Under the pieces are notes generated by a model. That model made no database searches, was not told where the DNA came from, and was given only the letters and a program-made list of their open reading frames with translations. From Saccharopolyspora phatthalungensis (GTDB lineage Bacteria > Actinomycetota > Actinomycetes > Mycobacteriales > Pseudonocardiaceae), in assembly GCF_014203395.1 (NCBI RefSeq), contig NZ_JACHIW010000002.1, positions 62,001-126,000 on the forward strand: 64,000 nucleotides of DNA, read 5' to 3'. Every line of letters begins with the position of its first letter. Positions within the stretch are counted from its first letter, which is position 1. Made by a program: the position numbers and the translations under genes. This document shows positions 24,296 to 32,683 of this stretch, piece by piece.

Positions 24296-25432
24296 TCAGT
24301 CCGGTAAGGAGCTGCGGGTTTGCTCGGAGAGCAGGGCGATGACGTCGGTGATGTCGTCGCGGCGGGCGTGCGCCAGCCGCTGGCGATGGGCGCCGCTGCC
24401 ATGCCGCAGCAGTCGGTCGAGGACGTCGGTCGCCGCCGTGGTGTCGCCGCTGGTGTCGAGGGCGGGCAGGGCCGTCTTGACCAACTCGTCCAGGAGGAAG
24501 CGGGCGGGTACCAGCTCGCCGGTGCTGTCCAGTCCCTGCCCCTCTAGCCCGTCGTGTGCCGCGCGCCACATCGCCAGGCGCAGGCGTTCGTCGGGGAACT
24601 CGGGTGCGGGTCGGCCCTCGGCGATGTCTTGCAGTGCCGTCATGGCCAGCGCGCGCACCAAGAGGGCTAATAGCAGGGATTCATCCGCCGTGGCCGCGGC
24701 ATCCGCCACTCTAACCTCCAATGTGGACAGATGCGGCGCGGGCCGGGCGAACCAGTAGACCATGGCGCGGTCGAGCGCGGCACCGCTGGACAGCAGCAGG
24801 TCGACGGCGCGCTGGTAAGACGCCGGATTCCGGTGCAACGGCGGCGGCCCGGCCGAGGGTAACCGGGACCAGACGACGGTGCGCCAGCTGGCGTGCCCGC
24901 TGTCGCGGCCGCCGCAGAACGGGGAATTCGCGGTGAGCGCGAGCAGCACCGGCAGGTGCGGGCGCAGGTGGTTGGACACCGCCAAACTGGTGGCCAGGTC
25001 GGGCATGCCGACGTGGATGTGGCAACCGGTGGTCGCGTGCGAGTTCAGCAGCAACCCGAATCGGTCCCCGATGTTCTGATAGCGCGGCTTGGCGGTGATC
25101 GGAACGGGATCGGGGATGCCCAGCGGGGAGTATCCGGTGGAGACCAGTCGAAGGTTGCGCCGGTCCACCGCGGCGGCGAGGGAACGCCGGGCCGCACCCA
25201 GTTGGCCGCGGGCTTCGGCGGCGGTGCGGCAGACGGGTGTGTTCGCTTCCAGTTGGAAGCGGGTGAATTCCGCCGTGAAGGCGGCCGTGCACGGGCCCGT
25301 CGCGGCGCTGTCGGCTGCCGTGATGTCGCCCAGAACATCCTCGGCGCGGGGCGCCGGATGACCGGTGTCGGGATCAAGCAGCAGGAACTCCTCCTCGATC
25401 CCGAACGTCGGGGAAGACGAGCCGCGATCCAT
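24296..25432 (-). CDS. YbdK-like carboxylate-amine ligase (GCS2 family)
   Basis: A 378-residue ATP-dependent ligase of the glutamate-cysteine ligase 2 family: FGIEEEFLLLDPDTG at the N-terminus, FQLEANTPVC, TGCHIHVGMPD and STLEVRVADAAATADES. Members in actinomycetes are annotated as weak gamma-glutamylcysteine synthetases of unknown natural substrate. I begin at ATG 25432 (GGAAAGGGG seven bases upstream) rather than the in-frame ATG 25504, since the family starts just before the GIEEE motif. The gene stands apart from its neighbours. No obvious operon. Confidence 0.9.
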   Translation of the reverse strand: MDRGSSSPTFGIEEEFLLLDPDTGHPAPRAEDVLGDITAADSAATGPCTAAFTAEFTRFQLEANTPVCRTAAEARGQLGAARRSLAAAVDRRNLRLVSTGYSPLGIPDPVPITAKPRYQNIGDRFGLLLNSHATTGCHIHVGMPDLATSLAVSNHLRPHLPVLLALTANSPFCGGRDSGHASWRTVVWSRLPSAGPPPLHRNPASYQRAVDLLLSSGAALDRAMVYWFARPAPHLSTLEVRVADAAATADESLLLALLVRALAMTALQDIAEGRPAPEFPDERLRLAMWRAAHDGLEGQGLDSTGELVPARFLLDELVKTALPALDTSGDTTAATDVLDRLLRHGSGAHRQRLAHARRDDITDVIALLSEQTRSSLPD

Positions 25433-25653
25433 TGGACGCCCCTTTCCGGCGCGGGTGAATTGCGAGCAGGAGCCAGTTTCGGGCCCCGCTGCCGGGTTTG
25501 TCACTCGCCCGGAAGTCGCTTGATCACCGCGCGGTATTCACCCCTTCGGCCCTGGGGGCGGTAGCAATCCGAAGTGCGCGCGAGTCCCCGCAGGTGGCCC
25601 GCGGAACCGTACCGGTGCGGGCACCCGATCAGTGCACTGTGGACGGAATGAGG

Positions 25654-25692
25654 CCCGGCCCGGTGTGAGTCGGGGTTCAACACCGGGCCGGG
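25654..25692 (-). terminator. strong hairpin downstream of the zinc-finger gene
   Basis: Perfect 13-bp inverted repeat CCCGGCCCGGTGT / ACACCGGGCCGGG with a 13-base loop, lying 48 bases beyond the stop of the minus-strand gene at 25740. No U-run follows, as is usual for actinomycete terminators. The rest of the 307 bases between 25433 and 25739 shows no gene. Confidence 0.65.
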
Positions 25693-25739
25693 GATTGTGG
25701 GGGCCGGGGACTGTGCGGCCGGACCGCCGGGGTAAGGGG

Positions 25740-25976
25740 CTACGGGGCGGTCGCGTGTCTGTTCTTGAGAATCTCGTTGCATGACATGCAGGTCGGCGCG
25801 GTGCGCCAGTCCATCTCGTTGGGCTTGGCCATCGCCACCGCGGTGCCGCACACGGTGATGTCGACCGACTGGCCCTCCCAGCGGCGGCCCTGGAAGGCGT
25901 GCCGCGCGAAGATGCCCGTGTCCGGATCCGGGGTGGGCAGCCAGTAGTGCGGTTCGGCGTGCCGGACGCCAATCAC
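25740..25976 (-). CDS. small zinc-finger-like protein
   Basis: A 78-residue protein: IGVRHAEPHYWLPTPDPDTG, then HAFQGRRWEGQSVDITVCGT and the end TCMSCNEILKNRH. The single CxxC, another Cys in VCGT and His residues suggest a small metal-binding site. Such proteins recur in Pseudonocardiales beside DUF5753 regulators. Start GTG 25976 follows AAGGGGGC on the minus strand. It is transcribed divergently from the small protein/DUF6879/XRE operon across a 317-base gap, which supports a functional link. Role unknown. Confidence 0.7.
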   Translation of the reverse strand: MIGVRHAEPHYWLPTPDPDTGIFARHAFQGRRWEGQSVDITVCGTAVAMAKPNEMDWRTAPTCMSCNEILKNRHATAP

Positions 25977-26293
25977 GACACGCCCCCTTGTCGCACAACG
26001 AGCCGGACGGCGGGTGGGGCGACGATCATCCCTGCTGGGAAGTGAGTGATCCTCACGCGCTCGCCCGCCTTTCGAACTCCCTGTTTCCCATCGGAGACCG
26101 CAAGTATGTGAAACCGGCCCGGTGCATTTCAAGCAATTCATGCAACTTTCAGGAATTCCAACCCGAACGGTCCAGTGGATCACGATGGGTGCATCACCCG
26201 GTTCGGCTGTTTGAGTTGCGCGAGCGGCCACCGCTTGACCGAATGCACGTATTGCACAGACGATGCATGAGTCTTCCGAACAAGGAGGAGCAA
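25977..26293. promoter_or_regulatory. divergent intergenic region of the zinc-finger/XRE module
   Basis: No gene is seen. The right half is less GC-rich than its surroundings. It holds a possible -35 box TTGACC at 26236-26241 and two TGCAC words flanking CGTAT (26244-26256). Promoters for both directions are expected here. An ORF crossing the region is simply the upstream extension of the 26294 gene and has no family features. Confidence 0.4.
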
Positions 26294-26503
26294 GTGAAGT
26301 TGACCTTCCAGGGAACGACGTCGCACGCCGGAACCTGCCCCACGCTCTACAGCACCGATCAGGGAACTTACGTCGTCCAGGGCTACAAGGTCACCGATCC
26401 GGAAGCTCTTGCCGCACTTCGGGAGCGCGGTCTGCCCGACCACGAGACCGCAGTGGAGATTCCGGCCGCGTTGCTCAACTTCGTGCCGAACGCGACGCCG
26501 TGA
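26294..26503 (+). CDS. small conserved actinomycete protein of the XRE/DUF6879 module
   Basis: A 69-residue protein: LTFQGTTSHAGTCPTLYSTDQ, YVVQGYKVTDPEAL, then ETAVEIPAALLNFVP. The ordered pattern fits the small proteins that accompany DUF5753 XRE regulators in actinomycetes, in the genomic slot often occupied by DUF397. Start GTG 26294 is preceded by a textbook AAGGAGGAG; the in-frame ATG 26267 lacks one. Its stop overlaps the start of the DUF6879 gene (GTGA), so the two are coupled. Function unknown; a partner or antagonist of the regulator is plausible. Confidence 0.72.
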   Translation: MKLTFQGTTSHAGTCPTLYSTDQGTYVVQGYKVTDPEALAALRERGLPDHETAVEIPAALLNFVPNATP

Positions 26504-27039
26504 ATTCCTGGGTATTACCAGGCGCGGAGTTCGATGAGCTTCTGCGTTCGTTCGGGCAGCGGGCGTGGCGGTGGGAGTGCCAGGGCACCTACCGCCAGCC
26601 CACCGAGGCGGAGCCCTGGCGCCGTTGGCGGGCCGGTGAGCCGGACGATCTTTCCTGGCTGCGCCCCTGGCTGGACGAGGTGGCGGCGGCGACCCGCGCG
26701 GGTCGCCGCTACTCCCGGGTCCGGGTCTTCCAGGAGCCGCCGACCGAGTACCAGCGGTGGCAGCTCGACGTCAGTCCGGCCAACATCGCCGCCGGTGAGG
26801 ACATGCGGGTGCTCACCCAGGCCGAAGCGAACGCGCTGGGCCTGCCCGCTCGCGACTTCTGGCTCTTCGACGAGAGCCGGGTCGCGTTGATGCACTTCGA
26901 GAACCAGCGGTTCGCGGGCACCGAGATCATCGCCAGCCCGCAGGAGGTGAACCGATATCGGGCCTGGCGGGACATCGCATGCGATCATGCGATTCCGTTC
27001 ATGGCTTACCTACGCGACTTGCCCCAGAGGAGCCGGTGA
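26500..27039 (+). CDS. DUF6879 family protein
   Basis: A 179-residue protein with the DUF6879 pattern: a Trp-rich start (AWRWECQGTY), RRYSRVRVFQEPPTEYQRW, then DFWLFDESRVALMHFE and VNRYRAWRDIACDHAIPF. This family is found almost only in actinomycetes beside XRE/DUF5753 genes; no biochemical role is established. Both its ends overlap its neighbours in GTGA, so small protein, DUF6879 and XRE regulator are one coupled operon. The XRE-DUF6879 pair resembles modules described in WhiJ-like developmental regulation (inference). Confidence 0.82.
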   Translation: MNSWVLPGAEFDELLRSFGQRAWRWECQGTYRQPTEAEPWRRWRAGEPDDLSWLRPWLDEVAAATRAGRRYSRVRVFQEPPTEYQRWQLDVSPANIAAGEDMRVLTQAEANALGLPARDFWLFDESRVALMHFENQRFAGTEIIASPQEVNRYRAWRDIACDHAIPFMAYLRDLPQRSR

Positions 27040-27884
27040 CCGACTTCGACACTCGCCGCCTGGCGTTCGGTGACGCGCTGCGTAAGCTGCGCCTGGCGGC
27101 CGGGCTGTCCGGGAAGCAGCTCGCGCACCGAGCCGGGTGGACGCCGTCCAAGGTCTCGCGGGTGGAGACGGCAAAGCAGTCCGTCTCCGACGCGGACGTG
27201 GTCACCTACTGCCGGCTGACCGACGCTGCCGAGGGCCTGGCCGCCGAACTGCGGCAGGAGCTGCGCGAGATCCGCATCGAGGCGGCGAGCTGGAAACGCC
27301 AGCTGCGCACCGGAAACCGTGCCCGGCAGGAGTACGGGCAGCAACTGGAGCACGGTGCCGCGCGCATCCGGTTGTTCGAGATCGCGCTGGTGCCTGGGCT
27401 GGTGCAGACCGCCGAGTACGCCCGGCACGTCTTCGAAGCGGTCGCCGACCTGCACCAGAGCCCGCGGGACGTCACCGAGTCGATCGAGCTGCGAATGGCC
27501 CGGCAGACCGTGCTTTTCCGGCCGCAGACCCAGGTCGAGGTCCTCTGTTCGGAGGCCGCGCTGCGGCACCCCATCGCTCCGCCGCAGGTGATGGCGGCGC
27601 AGCTGGACCGGCTGCTTGCCCTCGCCGGCATGTCGACGACGCGGCTCGCGATCCTGCCGCTGGACGCGCAGCTGACCGTGGTTCCGCTGCATGGCTTCGT
27701 CATCATCGACGACCTCGCGTTGGTGGAGACGGTCAACACGGAAATGACCGTTACCGACCCCGACGATCTGGCGCGATTCCACCGACTGTTCGACGCGCTC
27801 CTGGCTGCGGCCGTGGAGGGCGCTGCGGCCAGCGCCCTGCTGCGGAAGCTTCTCGCCAACTACGCGGCACCCGAAGGTTCCTGA
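27036..27884 (+). CDS. XRE-family regulator with DUF5753 domain
   Basis: A 282-residue regulator. The helix-turn-helix spans about residues 10-65 (FGDALRKLRLAAGLSGKQLA, WTPSKVSRVETAKQSVSD). A DUF5753 domain spans about 100-270 (EHGAARIRLFEIALVPGLVQ, TAEYARHVFEA, LLALAGMSTTRLAILPLDA). Such proteins are abundant in Streptomyces and Pseudonocardiales; WhiJ is the studied example, a repressor modulated by a small partner protein. GTG 27036 overlaps the DUF6879 stop. No other gene follows in the same direction, so this is the end of the operon. Confidence 0.92.
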   Translation: MTDFDTRRLAFGDALRKLRLAAGLSGKQLAHRAGWTPSKVSRVETAKQSVSDADVVTYCRLTDAAEGLAAELRQELREIRIEAASWKRQLRTGNRARQEYGQQLEHGAARIRLFEIALVPGLVQTAEYARHVFEAVADLHQSPRDVTESIELRMARQTVLFRPQTQVEVLCSEAALRHPIAPPQVMAAQLDRLLALAGMSTTRLAILPLDAQLTVVPLHGFVIIDDLALVETVNTEMTVTDPDDLARFHRLFDALLAAAVEGAAASALLRKLLANYAAPEGS

Positions 27885-28094
27885 GTCTGGCTTGCGTGCT
27901 GCGGACGTTCAGAATGCTCAGGGATTCGTGATCAGCCGAAGCCGACCAGGCCGAGCCAGCTCGTTCCACTTGTTAGAACACCGCACCGCCATCCGCAATC
28001 GACCGGCCGTCGCGTCACGGCAGAGCCGGTGACGTACCCGCCGAGCCTGAATGGTGTGGCTCCAGCGACTGCGACGGCCGCGCACGACATCGGG

Positions 28095-28814
28095 TCAGCG
28101 GTGTTCGGGGTTTTCGAACTGTGGACGACAGCCCGCATCCCATTCCGTGCGTTGGTTGCCGTAGGCGGGAATCCCGCCTGCCCGGTCGAGTATCGCCGCG
28201 ACGTGCATGAGGTTGTAGGTCATGAAGGTGGTGTTGCGGTTCGTGAAGTCGTTGTCCGGGCCCCCGGAGCCGGGATCCAAATAGGACGGTCCCGGGCCGA
28301 TCGAGCCGATCCAGCCCGCATCGGCCTGCGGCGGGATGGTGTAGCCAAGGTGCTGGAGGCTATAGAGGACGTTCATCGCGCAATGCTTGACGCCGTCTTC
28401 GTTGCCGGTGATCAGGCAGCCCGCCACGCGACCGTAGTAGGCGTACTGACCGGCATCGTTGAGCAGCGACGAACAGCCGTATAGCCGCTCGATCACGTGC
28501 TTCATCACCGAACTGTTGTCGCCGAGCCAGATCGGGCCGGCCAGCACCAGGATGTTCGCGGCCAGCACCCGCCGGTAGAGCTGCGGCCATTCGTCGCTGG
28601 CCCAGCCGTGCTCGGTCATGTCCGGCCACACGCCAACGGCGATATCGTGATCGATCGCCCGGATGCTGTCGACCTCGACGCCGCTACGCCGCATGATGTC
28701 CGCGCTGAGGTCGAGCAGGCCCTCGGTGTTGCTGCGCTCTGGTGATCGTTTGAGCGTGCAGTTGATGAACATCGCGCGCAGGTTGTCGAAAACTGGTTCG
28801 GCCGCCTCGGTCAT
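28095..28814 (-). CDS. flavodoxin/NAD(P)H-dependent FMN reductase-like protein
   Basis: A 239-residue flavodoxin-fold protein. Phosphate-binding loop FINCTLKRSPERSNTEGLLD near the N-terminus, then AANILVLAGPIWLGDNSSVM with HVIERLYG, and TGNEDGVKHCAMNVLYSLQHLG, the hallmark of the FMN-reductase (WrbA/YwqN-like) family. It likely binds FMN and transfers two electrons from NAD(P)H to quinones or related substrates. ATG 28814 follows a GGGGGGCGAGGG stretch on the minus strand. No operon partners: the next minus-strand gene upstream is separated by nothing coding for 278 bases. Confidence 0.88.
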   Translation of the reverse strand: MTEAAEPVFDNLRAMFINCTLKRSPERSNTEGLLDLSADIMRRSGVEVDSIRAIDHDIAVGVWPDMTEHGWASDEWPQLYRRVLAANILVLAGPIWLGDNSSVMKHVIERLYGCSSLLNDAGQYAYYGRVAGCLITGNEDGVKHCAMNVLYSLQHLGYTIPPQADAGWIGSIGPGPSYLDPGSGGPDNDFTNRNTTFMTYNLMHVAAILDRAGGIPAYGNQRTEWDAGCRPQFENPEHR

Positions 28815-29092
28815 CGCCCTCGCCCCCCGGCAACGTCTCCGAGCGGCAAGTGCAGCACTTACCGCAGCACGGGGCAACTTCGGCGGGCGCGACGGGCCGC
28901 GTTTCGCGGGCGGCCCGTGCGACCTGATGAGCCAATGACGGTCATCGCCGACGAGTTCGAGGAATACCTGAGCAATACCCCCCGATCGTCCACTTCGGAC
29001 AGTTGTCCTCCCTTGGTTGGGGTATCGATCACCTCGGGCGCGCAACCCACCGCATCGTCCAGGTTGCGTTGTGCGGCATTGCGCTTACCCGG

Positions 29093-30097
29093 TCACTTGC
29101 GGGTCTTCGGCGCGTTTTCGGCGGTCTTGGCCGGGTTGCGTTCGGCGACCGGAGCCAGGATCTCCTCCATGCGTTGCAGCAGATCGGCGTCCAGTTTCAC
29201 CCCTGCCGCCGCGGCGTTCTCGGCGATCTGTTCAGGGCGGGACGCACCGATGATGGCTGCCGAGACGTTCCGGTTTTGCAGCACCCAGGACACCGCCAGC
29301 TGCGCCAGCGACAGACCAGCCTGCTCGGCCAGCGGCTTGAGCTGCTGCACCCGTTCCAGCACCTCATCGCGGAGGAAACGGGTAACGAAATGGGCGCCGC
29401 CCTTCTCGTCGGTGGCGCGGGAACCCACGGGCGCAGGCGCGCCGGGCAGGTACTTGCCGGTGAGCACGCCCTGGGCGATGGGGGACCAGACGATCTGCCC
29501 GATGCCCAGCTCCTCCGAGGTCGGCACCACCTCGTCCTCGATCACCCGCCACAGCGCCGAGTACTGCGGTTGGCTGGACACCAGCGGCACGTGCAGCTCG
29601 CGGGCCAGCTCGTGCCCCGCGCGGATCTGCTCGGCGGTCCACTCGGAAACCCCGATGTAGAGCGCCTTCCCGGCGCGGACCACATCGGCGAATGCCTCCA
29701 GGGTCTCTTCCAGCGGGGTCTCGGGGTCGTAGCGGTGTGCCTGGTAAAGGTCGACGTAGTCGGTCCGCAGTCGCCGCAGCGAGGCGTCGATGGACTCCAT
29801 GATGTGCTTGCGGCTGAGGCCGCGGTCATTGCGGCCCGGTCCGGTGGGGAAGTAGACCTTGGTGAAGATCTCCAGGCCCTCGCGGCGTTCACCGCTCAGC
29901 GCGCGGCCCAGCACGGCCTCGGCGCGGCCTTCCGCGTAGACATCGGCCGTGTCGAAGGTGGTGATTCCCTCGTCCAGTGCCGCTCGGACGCACGCGGTCG
30001 CGGCGTCCTCTTCGACCTGGGATCCGTGGGTGAGCCAGTTGCCGTAGGCGATCTCGCTGACGACCAGGCCGCTGCGACCGAGATGGCGGAATTCCAT
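29093..30097 (-). CDS. aldo/keto reductase (KCNAB/YghZ-like)
   Basis: A 334-residue AKR with the complete tetrad: Asp and Tyr in TFDTADVYAEG, Lys in IFTKVYFPTG and His in LYQAHRYDPETPLEE. The sequence MEFRHLGRSGLVVSEIAYGN and the PIAQGVLTGKYLPG segment match the voltage-gated potassium channel beta-subunit-like reductases, which use NADPH to reduce aldehydes such as methylglyoxal. Start ATG 30097 is at the first family residue. The C-terminus ends in a Lys/Asn/Pro-rich tail (AERNPAKTAENAPKTRK). Compare the polyketide-cluster AKR, which lacks the His. Confidence 0.92.
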   Translation of the reverse strand: MEFRHLGRSGLVVSEIAYGNWLTHGSQVEEDAATACVRAALDEGITTFDTADVYAEGRAEAVLGRALSGERREGLEIFTKVYFPTGPGRNDRGLSRKHIMESIDASLRRLRTDYVDLYQAHRYDPETPLEETLEAFADVVRAGKALYIGVSEWTAEQIRAGHELARELHVPLVSSQPQYSALWRVIEDEVVPTSEELGIGQIVWSPIAQGVLTGKYLPGAPAPVGSRATDEKGGAHFVTRFLRDEVLERVQQLKPLAEQAGLSLAQLAVSWVLQNRNVSAAIIGASRPEQIAENAAAAGVKLDADLLQRMEEILAPVAERNPAKTAENAPKTRK

Positions 30098-30860
30098 GGC
30101 ACCCCTTCTATGTAGACGTCGGCGGTACCCAAAGGTGTCTGGTATGCCGAACCGAGGATATTGGAGACCCCGCCCGGTGGGGCCCGGCCGGGTCCGGGTC
30201 ACCGCCCGAGGACGGGAACTAGAGCAGAAGGGCGCTCATAATCCTTGCGCCGATCGGGCGGGGCTTATTCGTGCGGTCAGAGAGTGGCCCTGTTTCCGCG
30301 CGATCACGGCGAGGTCGTACGAAGCTCGGCGAGCGGTCGGTCGGGACGTCTGGCGCCAACCACTCGGGTGGTGCGTCGATCCGGAACTTTGCCGGATCTG
30401 TGCCGCGCCCACTCCGGGTGCGCGCCGAGCGGAACGAGATCGACGCTGGTCGCGCGAGGCTAAGCCGGTCGGTGCCGGGGCATTGCGGGCTCGGCGGACC
30501 GGGACGCGCGGCGAAAATTTTCCTTGCGTAACCGGCGAGTAACCACCAATGTCTCCGTCGCACGATTCGGACGGGCGCGGCTCGCGACGACGTGTGGCCT
30601 GGCGGGACAACGGGGTCTTGCCAGGCGTCGGGGATCGGGACGGGCGTGAATGGCGTCCGGCTCGGCGGGATGAAAGGTTCGACGTGCGCCACATCAGGCT
30701 GCAACGATCACCTCGACAGGGCGGCAAGACAGCATCCTGGGACCGAGCCGGCACGACGCGCCTGTTACTCCGGGCCGCGTGGCTGGAGCTTCAGGCGGCA
30801 CTCCTGCGTTGATGCGGGGTGCGTTGGTGCGGGGTGCGGAGGCCAGCTGCCTCCGCACCG
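30098..30860. other. gene-poor stretch
   Basis: A 763-base interval with several overlapping open frames on both strands but no family pattern, no convincing ribosome site and Arg/Pro-rich translations typical of GC-rich non-coding DNA. It must hold the promoter of the minus-strand aldo/keto reductase at its left end. Near its right end lies a 15-base imperfect tandem repeat (listed separately). Nothing else recognised. Confidence 0.5.
30808..30837 (+). repeat. 15-base tandem repeat before the ABC exporter end
   Basis: Two head-to-tail units, GTTGATGCGGGGTGC and GTTGGTGCGGGGTGC, differ at one base. They lie 24 bases beyond the stop of the minus-strand permease gene. No hairpin; probably a slippage product. 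Confidence 0.6.
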
Positions 30861-31721
30861 TCAGGCATCCTTGGTGACCATGCGGGTGATGGCGGCCGAC
30901 AGGCCGATGAGCAGGTAGCAACCGGCGCGAAGCAGGCCGGTCATCAGGGAGTCGCTGCTGATCGGGTCGCGCAGCACGTCCATCACGGCCGACCAGTCGG
31001 TGGTGATCAACACCGGTTGCAGCCAGTCCAGAGCCGGGATCGTGCCGAGCACGCCGAAGATGATCAGACCGCCCACGGTGGCGGCCATGACCACCAGTGG
31101 GTGTTCGGTGAGCGACGAGATCGCCAGCGCGATCATTCCGATGGCGGCCATTTGCACCGCGGACCACCCGGCCGCCAGCGCCACCCGTCCCAGCGCCGAA
31201 CCGATCGGCAGCGTGGTGCCCGACAGCGTGACCAGGCCGTCGCCACCGACGATGATCAATCCGGTCAGCACACCGCTGACCGCGAGGACGGTCACCGCCA
31301 GCACCGCCAGCACCAGCACGCCGAATGCCTTGACACCGACCAACCGCACCCGGCCGACCGGCGCGAGCAGCAGGCCGCGCAAGGTTCCGTGCGCCGACTC
31401 ACCCGCCAGCGCGTCCGCCGCGACCATCGCCACCACCAGCGGCAGCAGCAACGTCTGCGCGAGCACGAGCGCCGCGACCGGCAGTACCAGGCCGTTCCCG
31501 GCCACCGCGGCGAGCACCGAATCGCCGCCGCGACCACCAGGACCGCCGGTGAGAGCGATCGCGGTGCCGAGCAGCACCGGTAGGCCCGCCAGCATCAAGA
31601 GCGCGAGCAGGTTGCGCGGACGGCGCAGCACCCACCGCAGTTCGGCGAGCAGGACGCGGCCGAGCGGGGCGGAGGTCCGTGTCGGCCCCGGTGCAGGCAC
31701 CGCAGCATCGATCGCCGTCAC
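30861..31721 (-). CDS. ABC-2 type transporter permease
   Basis: A 286-residue integral membrane protein with about six spans: LLALLMLAGLPVLLGTAIAL, GLVLPVAALVLAQTLLLPLV, then VGVKAFGVLVLAVLAVTVLA and further helices. EHPLVVMAATVGGLIIFG and TDWSAVMDVLRDPIS near the end follow the ABC-2 exporter pattern. The Ser/His/Gly motif AGESAHGTLRGLLLAPVGR after the third span is typical of ABC-2 proteins. GTG 31721 overlaps the ATPase stop (GTGA). It forms an exporter with the ATPase upstream and the secreted protein before that. Substrate unknown. Confidence 0.88.
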   Translation of the reverse strand: MTAIDAAVPAPGPTRTSAPLGRVLLAELRWVLRRPRNLLALLMLAGLPVLLGTAIALTGGPGGRGGDSVLAAVAGNGLVLPVAALVLAQTLLLPLVVAMVAADALAGESAHGTLRGLLLAPVGRVRLVGVKAFGVLVLAVLAVTVLAVSGVLTGLIIVGGDGLVTLSGTTLPIGSALGRVALAAGWSAVQMAAIGMIALAISSLTEHPLVVMAATVGGLIIFGVLGTIPALDWLQPVLITTDWSAVMDVLRDPISSDSLMTGLLRAGCYLLIGLSAAITRMVTKDA

Positions 31722-32683
31722 ATTTCCTCCTCGGTCAGCCGGGCGAACAGGTCTTCCAGGCCGGTCCGGGCCCGGCGTGCCTCCTGGACCGGCACACCGG
31801 CGTGGACAAGCATCGCGACGACCTCCGCGGAATCCAGGTCGGACAAATCGACGCGGACCGCCCCGTTCTCCTCGCGTGCCGTCACGCCGTTGCCGCGCAA
31901 GGTGTCGACCGCACCGGAACCATCGGGGGTGGACACCAGGAGATGCGGCGCGCCGGACTCCAGCATGGTGGCGAGCTCGCCCTGCGCGACCAGCGAACCC
32001 CGGTGCAGCACCGCGACATGCGTGCAGGTCGCCTCGATCTCGGCGAGCAGGTGCGAGGACACCAGCACCGTCGTGCCCGCCGCGTGCAGTTCGGCGATGA
32101 TCCGGCGGATCTCCCGGGTGCCCGCCGGGTCCAGGCCGTTCGTCGGCTCGTCGAGCACCACCAGTTCGCGCGGCACCAGCAGCGCCGCGGCCAGTCCCAA
32201 CCGCTGCTTCATGCCGAGCGAATATCCCCGGTACTTCCGGCCCGCGGCGGCGCCCAACCCGACCCGCTCCAGGGATTGTTCGACCACCCGGCGGATTTCC
32301 GGGCCACGCAGCGCCGGTTCCATCGCCGCGCACCGGAGCAGATTGTCGCGGCCCGACAGGAACGGGTGGAAACCGGGCCCTTCGACCAGCGCACCGACCC
32401 GCGGCAACACCCGGCCGCTGTGCTCGGGCAACCGGTGGCCCAGCAGTTCCACCGTGCCCGAAGTGGGGGCGGTGAGCCCGAGCAGCATCCGGATCGTGGT
32501 CGTCTTGCCCGAACCGTTGGGACCGAGCACCCCGACCACTCCGCCCCTGGGCACCGCGAGGTCGACGCCCGCCACCGCGACGGTCTGGCGGTAGGTCTTG
32601 CGCAGCCCGACGGTGCGTGCGGCGAGATCCCCCGCGGTGGGGGCGGCCGCAGCCGCCCCCACCGCTTCGATTGCGCTTGTCAT
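31718..32683 (-). CDS. ABC transporter ATP-binding protein
   Basis: A 321-residue ATPase of the drug/lipid exporter (CcmA) type. Walker A GPNGSGKTTT, signature YSLGMKQRLGLAAAL (canonical LSGGQ replaced by SLGMKQ as in this subfamily), Walker B LVVLDEPTNGLDP and switch SSHLLAEIE. A C-terminal regulatory extension of about 90 residues follows. ATG 32683 shares one base with the stop of the upstream secreted-protein gene (TGATG). With the permease it probably moves a lipid, peptide or drug out of the cell. Confidence 0.93.
   Translation of the reverse strand: MTSAIEAVGAAAAAPTAGDLAARTVGLRKTYRQTVAVAGVDLAVPRGGVVGVLGPNGSGKTTTIRMLLGLTAPTSGTVELLGHRLPEHSGRVLPRVGALVEGPGFHPFLSGRDNLLRCAAMEPALRGPEIRRVVEQSLERVGLGAAAGRKYRGYSLGMKQRLGLAAALLVPRELVVLDEPTNGLDPAGTREIRRIIAELHAAGTTVLVSSHLLAEIEATCTHVAVLHRGSLVAQGELATMLESGAPHLLVSTPDGSGAVDTLRGNGVTAREENGAVRVDLSDLDSAEVVAMLVHAGVPVQEARRARTGLEDLFARLTEEEM

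Noticed and set aside
30219..30754. Open frames on the minus strand in the 30.1-30.8 kb gap
   Set aside because: Pro/Arg/Ser-rich, no ribosome site, no family; overlapping frames on both strands look alike.
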